Assembly: GCA_031180825.1 (NCBI GenBank)
Contig: JAPSLM010000002.1
Span: 124,001-188,000, forward strand
Direction: 5' to 3'
DNA from: Paenibacillus sp.
GTDB taxonomy: Bacteria > Bacillota > Bacilli > Paenibacillales > NBRC-103111
Length of the DNA: 64,000 nucleotides
Positions 60,390-64,000 of the stretch are shown here, one piece after another. Under the pieces are notes generated by a model. The model made no database searches, was not told the origin of the DNA, and worked only from the letters and a program-made list of their open reading frames with translations. The position numbers and the translations under genes are program-made. Position 1 is the stretch's first letter. Each line of letters begins with the position of its first letter.

Positions 60390-61217
60390 GTATACGCGCT
60401 CAAACGCCTGCTGCGATCGCGCCGCCAACGCTTCGGCGGCTTCTGCCGGCGGCTGCGGCGTCAAAATCTCCTGCGCCACGACGCCGGCATAGCCGATACG
60501 GCGCAGCCCCTGCAGGAACGCCGTCAGGTCGATGACGCCCTCGCCCGGATACACCCGGTCGTTGTCCAGCACCTCGGCGACCGGAACGTCCTTGGCGTCG
60601 TTGATATGGACATGCACGATCTGATCGGCGCGCAGCTTGGCGATATCGGCCGCCGTGCCTCCCGTCGTATGCCAATGATAGGAGTCGAACAGCAGGCCGA
60701 CGTTGCGTTTGCCGATCGTATCGATCCACTCCAGCGTGCTCTCCGCATCCCATAAAAAGGGGTGCTTCCATCGCGTGCGCAGATGGTGCGGCCCGACGAA
60801 TTCCAGTCCGAGCCGGATCCCGTACGCCTCCAAGATGTCCGCGCAAAGGCGCAGCCGCCGGGTGGCGACGGCCATGAAGCGCGCGGCGTTCTCGTCCGTC
60901 GACGGCAGCACGTGCGTGCAGCAGGCGGTTACGCCTAGCTTGCCCGCCGCCGCCGCTTCCGCTGCGAGCCGGGGCAAGCCGTCCCGGAACGCCTCCTCGG
61001 TTTGCCGCCATTCCGCGGCGAGTCCGATCGCGCCGATGCGCACTTGTTTCTCCTGCAAAAAGCCTCTCACCCGCTCCAAGCCTGCCGCTGCGATCCACGC
61101 TTCCAGCTCTTGGCCGTGCGCGTCGACCGCGGCAAACCCGAAGCGGGAGGCGAGCTCCGCGAACTGCTGGATCGTCCCGGCCTCGCCGATGCCTGCTCTG
61201 GTCAATCCTTTGATCAT
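60369..61217 (-). CDS. TIM-barrel sugar-phosphate isomerase/epimerase family protein
   Basis: A 282-residue xylose-isomerase-like (AP_endonuc_2) barrel. Metal-site segments are LGLEFVGPH (Glu), GLLFDSYHWH (Asp and His), VHVHINDA (His, Asp) and VVAQEIL (Glu). Members epimerise or isomerise sugars such as inosose or hydroxypyruvate derivatives; the substrate is unknown. I chose ATG 61217 with AAGGAGAGGACGAACGG upstream. It is divergent from asnB and its stop falls inside the terminator hairpin. Confidence 0.82.
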   Translation of the reverse strand: MIKGLTRAGIGEAGTIQQFAELASRFGFAAVDAHGQELEAWIAAAGLERVRGFLQEKQVRIGAIGLAAEWRQTEEAFRDGLPRLAAEAAAAGKLGVTACCTHVLPSTDENAARFMAVATRRLRLCADILEAYGIRLGLEFVGPHHLRTRWKHPFLWDAESTLEWIDTIGKRNVGLLFDSYHWHTTGGTAADIAKLRADQIVHVHINDAKDVPVAEVLDNDRVYPGEGVIDLTAFLQGLRRIGYAGVVAQEILTPQPPAEAAEALAARSQQAFERVYEKAGLG

Positions 61218-61306
61218 CCGTTCGTCCTCTCCTTCGCAAGGTCTATCCGCCCACATCATAAACCGCCGCTCCCCAGGCTGTCTACTCGGAAAAAGCGACA
61301 TGATTT

Positions 61307-61353
61307 TTTCAGGAAACCTCCATTTCCTGAAATACGTACGAATATGGTATACT
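61307..61353 (+). promoter_or_regulatory. Promoter and 26-bp palindrome before asnB
   Basis: TTTCAGGAAA-N6-TTTCCTGAAA (61307-61332) has perfect 10-bp arms. It overlaps a probable -35 (TCCTGA, 61325-61330), 17 bp before TATACT (61348-61353). A dedicated repressor or activator is implied. The divergent isomerase-like gene starts about 90 bp away and may share the site. Confidence 0.6.
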
Positions 61354-61394
61354 GTTGTATCGGACTATTTTTTAGCGCTTGAGGAGGAAAAACA

Positions 61395-63269
61395 ATGTGC
61401 GGGATCACCGGCGTCATGTATTTTGAAGACCGCGAGCCTTCCCCGTCCATACTGAAGAGCATGACCGATTGTATCGTGCATCGGGGACCGGACGATTTTG
61501 GATTTTGGAGTGAGAACCGCATCGGACTCGGCTTCCGCCGTTTGTCCATCATCGATTTGCAGGAAGGCCATCAGCCGCTCGCCAACGAAGACGAAACGGT
61601 ATGGATTGCGTTCAACGGCGAGATTTATAACTATAAATATTTGCGCGATACGCTTCAGGCGAAAGGCCATCAATTCAAAACCCATTCGGACACCGAAGTT
61701 ATCGTCCACCTGTACGAGGAGTATGGGGAGGAATGCGTCAAGCAGCTTCGCGGGATGTTCGGGTTCGTCATCTGGGACCGCCGGAAAAAGCAGCTGTTCG
61801 GCGCGCGGGACCATTTCGGCATCAAGCCGTTTTATTATTACCGCGACAACAGCCAGTTCCTGTTCGGCTCGGAAATCAAAAGCATTCTGGCCGCCGGAGT
61901 CGCCCGGACGGTTCATACCGAAAGTCTGCTGAACTATTTGACGTTCCAATACGTGCCGGAGCCAACGACGATGTTTCAAGGCATACATAAGCTGCCGCCG
62001 GGGCATACCGTTACCATATCGTATGACGGCGTAATGTCGGTCAAGCGGTATTGGGACCCGATGCTGGAGCCGGAGGAGCGGCCGTTTGACGAATGCGTCG
62101 AGCGGATCCGCGAGGTGCTCAAGGATTCGGTCGTCCACCATATGCAGAGCGACGTCGAACGGGGCTGCTTCTTATCCAGCGGCATCGACTCGACGGCGAT
62201 TGCGGCGCATATGCGGCAGATCGAATCGATCCGCACGTTCTCCGTCGGCTTCGAGGGGGCCAACAACGAGACCGTCATCGCGCGTCAGACCGCACAGGCG
62301 CTCGGCACCGAGCATTACGACAAAATCATCACGAAGGAAGATTATTTCGGCACCCTGGCCAAAGCCGCCTGGCATCAGGACGAGCCGGTGGCCGACCCTT
62401 CGGCGATTGCGCTTTACCATGTGGCGCAGCTTGCGCGCGAGCATGTGACCGTCGTGCTGTCCGGCGAAGGCGCGGACGAGCTGTTCGGCGGATACCGCAT
62501 CTACTGCGAGCCGCAGTCGCTCGCGCCGATCGAGCGGCTGCCGCACGGCGTGAAGCGGCTGCTGCATGCGCTGGCCCGGCTGCTGCCGGACGGCGTCTAC
62601 GGCCGCAATTACGTGCTGCGCGGTACGACGCCGCTAGAGCAGCGGTTCCTCGGCAACGCCAAAATTTTCACGGAAGACATGAAGGCCGAAATCGTGCGCG
62701 CCGACCGCGAGCTGCTGAGCCGGTACCGCAATCCGTTCGACATCGCCAAAACGTTTTACGATAAAAGCAAGCATCTGGACCCCGTGTCCCGGATGCAGTA
62801 TATCGATATGAACCTGTGGATGCCCGGCGATATTCTGATGAAGGCGGACAAAATGACGATGGCGCATTCGCTGGAGCTGCGCGTGCCGTTCCTCGACGTG
62901 GAGGTGTACGAGGCGGCGCGCCGGATTCCGGCCAAATACCGGATTGCGGAAGGCACGACCAAATACGTATTCCGCAAAGCGATGGAAGGCATTATTCCGG
63001 ACTTTATTCTGAATCGGCCGAAGCTCGGGTTTCCGGTGCCGATGCGCGAGTGGCTGAAAGGTCCGCAAGGAAACGTCGTGATGGAGCAAATCGCGGCAAG
63101 CGGCATCGACAACTACATCCGGATGGATACCGTAAGGGCGATGCTCGGAAATCATCAGAGCGGCAAGGGCGATTACGCCCGGCGCATCTGGACGATTTAT
63201 ATGTTCGCGCTTTGGCATGCGGCCTACATGGAGGAGCTGCCGGCCCGAACCCTCGCGCACGCTCAATAA
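61395..63269 (+). CDS. asnB: Glutamine-hydrolysing asparagine synthetase
   Basis: A 624-residue two-domain enzyme. The class II glutaminase domain (Cys2 nucleophile in MCGITGV, RLSIIDL, FNGEIYNY, GRMFGFVIWD-like loop) covers residues 1-200. The synthetase domain has the ATP pyrophosphatase loop LSSGIDSTAI and GEGADELFGGY. It makes asparagine from aspartate, glutamine and ATP, or an amide in wall or peptide modification, as for some AsnB paralogues. The length suits the Bacillus AsnB/AsnO type. TGAGGAGGAAAAACA precedes the ATG. No T-box leader is present; the transcript starts only about 35 nt upstream. Confidence 0.94.
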   Translation: MCGITGVMYFEDREPSPSILKSMTDCIVHRGPDDFGFWSENRIGLGFRRLSIIDLQEGHQPLANEDETVWIAFNGEIYNYKYLRDTLQAKGHQFKTHSDTEVIVHLYEEYGEECVKQLRGMFGFVIWDRRKKQLFGARDHFGIKPFYYYRDNSQFLFGSEIKSILAAGVARTVHTESLLNYLTFQYVPEPTTMFQGIHKLPPGHTVTISYDGVMSVKRYWDPMLEPEERPFDECVERIREVLKDSVVHHMQSDVERGCFLSSGIDSTAIAAHMRQIESIRTFSVGFEGANNETVIARQTAQALGTEHYDKIITKEDYFGTLAKAAWHQDEPVADPSAIALYHVAQLAREHVTVVLSGEGADELFGGYRIYCEPQSLAPIERLPHGVKRLLHALARLLPDGVYGRNYVLRGTTPLEQRFLGNAKIFTEDMKAEIVRADRELLSRYRNPFDIAKTFYDKSKHLDPVSRMQYIDMNLWMPGDILMKADKMTMAHSLELRVPFLDVEVYEAARRIPAKYRIAEGTTKYVFRKAMEGIIPDFILNRPKLGFPVPMREWLKGPQGNVVMEQIAASGIDNYIRMDTVRAMLGNHQSGKGDYARRIWTIYMFALWHAAYMEELPARTLAHAQ

Positions 63270-63355
63270 GATAAGGTCCGCAGAGGAGCCCGTGCGGCCG
63301 CAGAGTGCGGCAGGTACGCGCTCCGAGGAACGGACGAAAAGGGAGAGAAGCGAAC

Positions 63356-64000
63356 ATGAGTCGATTCAAAATGGTAGCGTTGGATCTGGACGGCACATTG
63401 CTGACGGAAGAAAAAACGATTTCGGAGGAAAACCGCGCGGCCATTCTGGCGGTACAAGACGCGGGAGTAACGGTCGTCTTTTCGACCGGGCGGGGCATTC
63501 AGAATTGTCAGGCTTATGCGGAGGAGCTCGGTCTGAAGTCGCCGCTCGTCACGGTGAACGGCAGCGAGGTATGGAAAGCGCCGGGCGAGCTGCTTGAGCG
63601 TCATACGTTGGACACGGAGCTGATCCGCAAGATGCATGCGCTCGCGGTTCATTACGATACCTGGTTTTGGGCTTATTGCGTCAAGGAGATCTACAACAAA
63701 GAGCATTGGCTGCCCGAAGCGGAGATTGACGCACAGCAGTGGCTGAAGTTCGGCTACTATATCGAAAACGCAGAAAGCCTGGCTGCCATCCGCCGGGAGC
63801 TGGAATCGTGGGAGAAGCTCGAAATTACCAATTCCCATCCGTTCAATATCGAGGTGAATCCGAAAGGAATCAGCAAAGCCAGCGGACTGAGACAAGTATG
63901 CGCGATGCTGGGAATCGAGATGTCGCAGGTGATCGCCATGGGCGACAGCTTGAACGATGTCGCCATGATCCGCGAAGCGGGACTAGGCGTGGCGATGGGG
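63356..64000 (+). CDS. Cof-type HAD-IIB phosphatase, 3' end outside the window
   Basis: 215 codons are present; family members are about 255-290 residues. HAD motifs are ALDLDGTLL (motif I), FSTGRG (motif II), NPKGISKASGL (Lys, motif III) and MGDSLNDVAMI (motif IV), with the type IIB cap between. Such enzymes dephosphorylate sugar phosphates, flavins or pyridoxal phosphate. ATG follows AAAGGGAGAGAAGCG, 86 bp after asnB, possibly in the same transcript. Confidence 0.9.
   Translation, partial: MSRFKMVALDLDGTLLTEEKTISEENRAAILAVQDAGVTVVFSTGRGIQNCQAYAEELGLKSPLVTVNGSEVWKAPGELLERHTLDTELIRKMHALAVHYDTWFWAYCVKEIYNKEHWLPEAEIDAQQWLKFGYYIENAESLAAIRRELESWEKLEITNSHPFNIEVNPKGISKASGLRQVCAMLGIEMSQVIAMGDSLNDVAMIREAGLGVAMG

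Noticed and set aside
59120..60403. 427-codon open frame on the minus strand
   Set aside because: Antisense to both Mn/Zn permeases; composition dominated by His, Arg, Gln and Asp, not a membrane or enzyme pattern.
61333..61394. T-box leader for asnB
   Set aside because: The predicted transcript start is only about 35 nt before the start codon, too short for a T-box.
1..64000. CRISPR arrays, tRNA or rRNA genes, insertion sequences
   Set aside because: No regularly spaced repeats, no cloverleaf with CCA-type acceptor context, no rRNA-like stretches and no transposase frames were seen in a read-through of both strands.

Overview
The window reads as chromosome of a moderately GC-rich, spore-forming member of the Bacillales, most likely Paenibacillaceae. 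It carries a five-gene spore germinant-receptor operon, the spore-coat protein GerQ, an S-layer protein with three SLH domains, strong AAGGAGG-type ribosome sites, and SigA promoters with 17-18 bp spacers. I saw no tRNA, rRNA, insertion sequence, integrase or CRISPR array. Gene assignments rest on reading the translations, not on database searches.

Layout. 0-3.1 kb: a drug-resistance neighbourhood with the 5' part of an Lsa/Vga-like ABC-F gene behind an elaborate attenuator leader, divergent from an MFS efflux pump and a TetR regulator. 3.1-7 kb: a nosZ-less copper-assembly operon (YtkA-like lipoprotein, NosD, NosL, NosY, NosF). 7.2-8.5 kb: a secreted protein of unknown role with SH3-like repeats. 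8.6-14.2 kb: a Fur-controlled catecholate siderophore locus (Btr-like AraC/binding-protein fusion, FeuA, FeuB, FeuC, BesA-like esterase), with no ATPase. 14.2-16 kb: an autoregulated TetR gene and a small DCC/DoxX redox-membrane operon that includes a 44-residue protein. 16.2-17.5 kb: an A+T-rich cassette encoding an HTH-less, Rap-like repeat protein whose stop codon overlaps a 48-residue exported peptide gene. 17.6-23.6 kb: a germinant-receptor operon in the order A-B-C-B-C. 23.7-24.9 kb: divergent TetR and PaaI-type thioesterase genes sharing an operator.

25-33.8 kb: a nine-gene operon-like run of HAD hydrolase, RpiR/MurR regulator, metallo-beta-lactamase-fold hydrolase, a complete Opp/Dpp-type peptide ABC transporter and a metallophosphoesterase. 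34-37.4 kb: an aas-lplT pair for lysophospholipid reacylation. 37.4-40 kb: GerQ, a double-GNAT protein and an aldo-keto reductase. 40-43.3 kb: a SpoOB-type histidine kinase, a LytTR response regulator and a small secreted protein whose upstream region shares LytTR-like half-sites with the kinase promoter. 43.5-48.1 kb: cytochrome P450, CtaB, Sco, an AEC carrier and a Toprim protein. 48.4-56.6 kb: the S-layer protein, an MFS transporter, a membrane/transglutaminase operon, a HAD protein and a class B penicillin-binding protein. 56.6-60.4 kb: a manganese/zinc ABC transporter with a dyad over its promoter. 60.4-64 kb: a TIM-barrel isomerase-like protein, asparagine synthetase B behind a large palindrome, and a Cof-type phosphatase cut by the window edge.

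Four threads connect loci. CtaB and Sco mature haem-copper oxidase, and the nosZ-less Nos proteins may feed copper to the same or a related enzyme. GerQ and the ger operon serve the spore. The Btr/Feu and Mnt systems handle metals. The ABC-F and MFS genes handle antibiotics. The strongest candidates for something undescribed are the Rap/Phr-like peptide cassette at 16.2-17.4 kb and the three-element attenuator at 0.45-0.73 kb.
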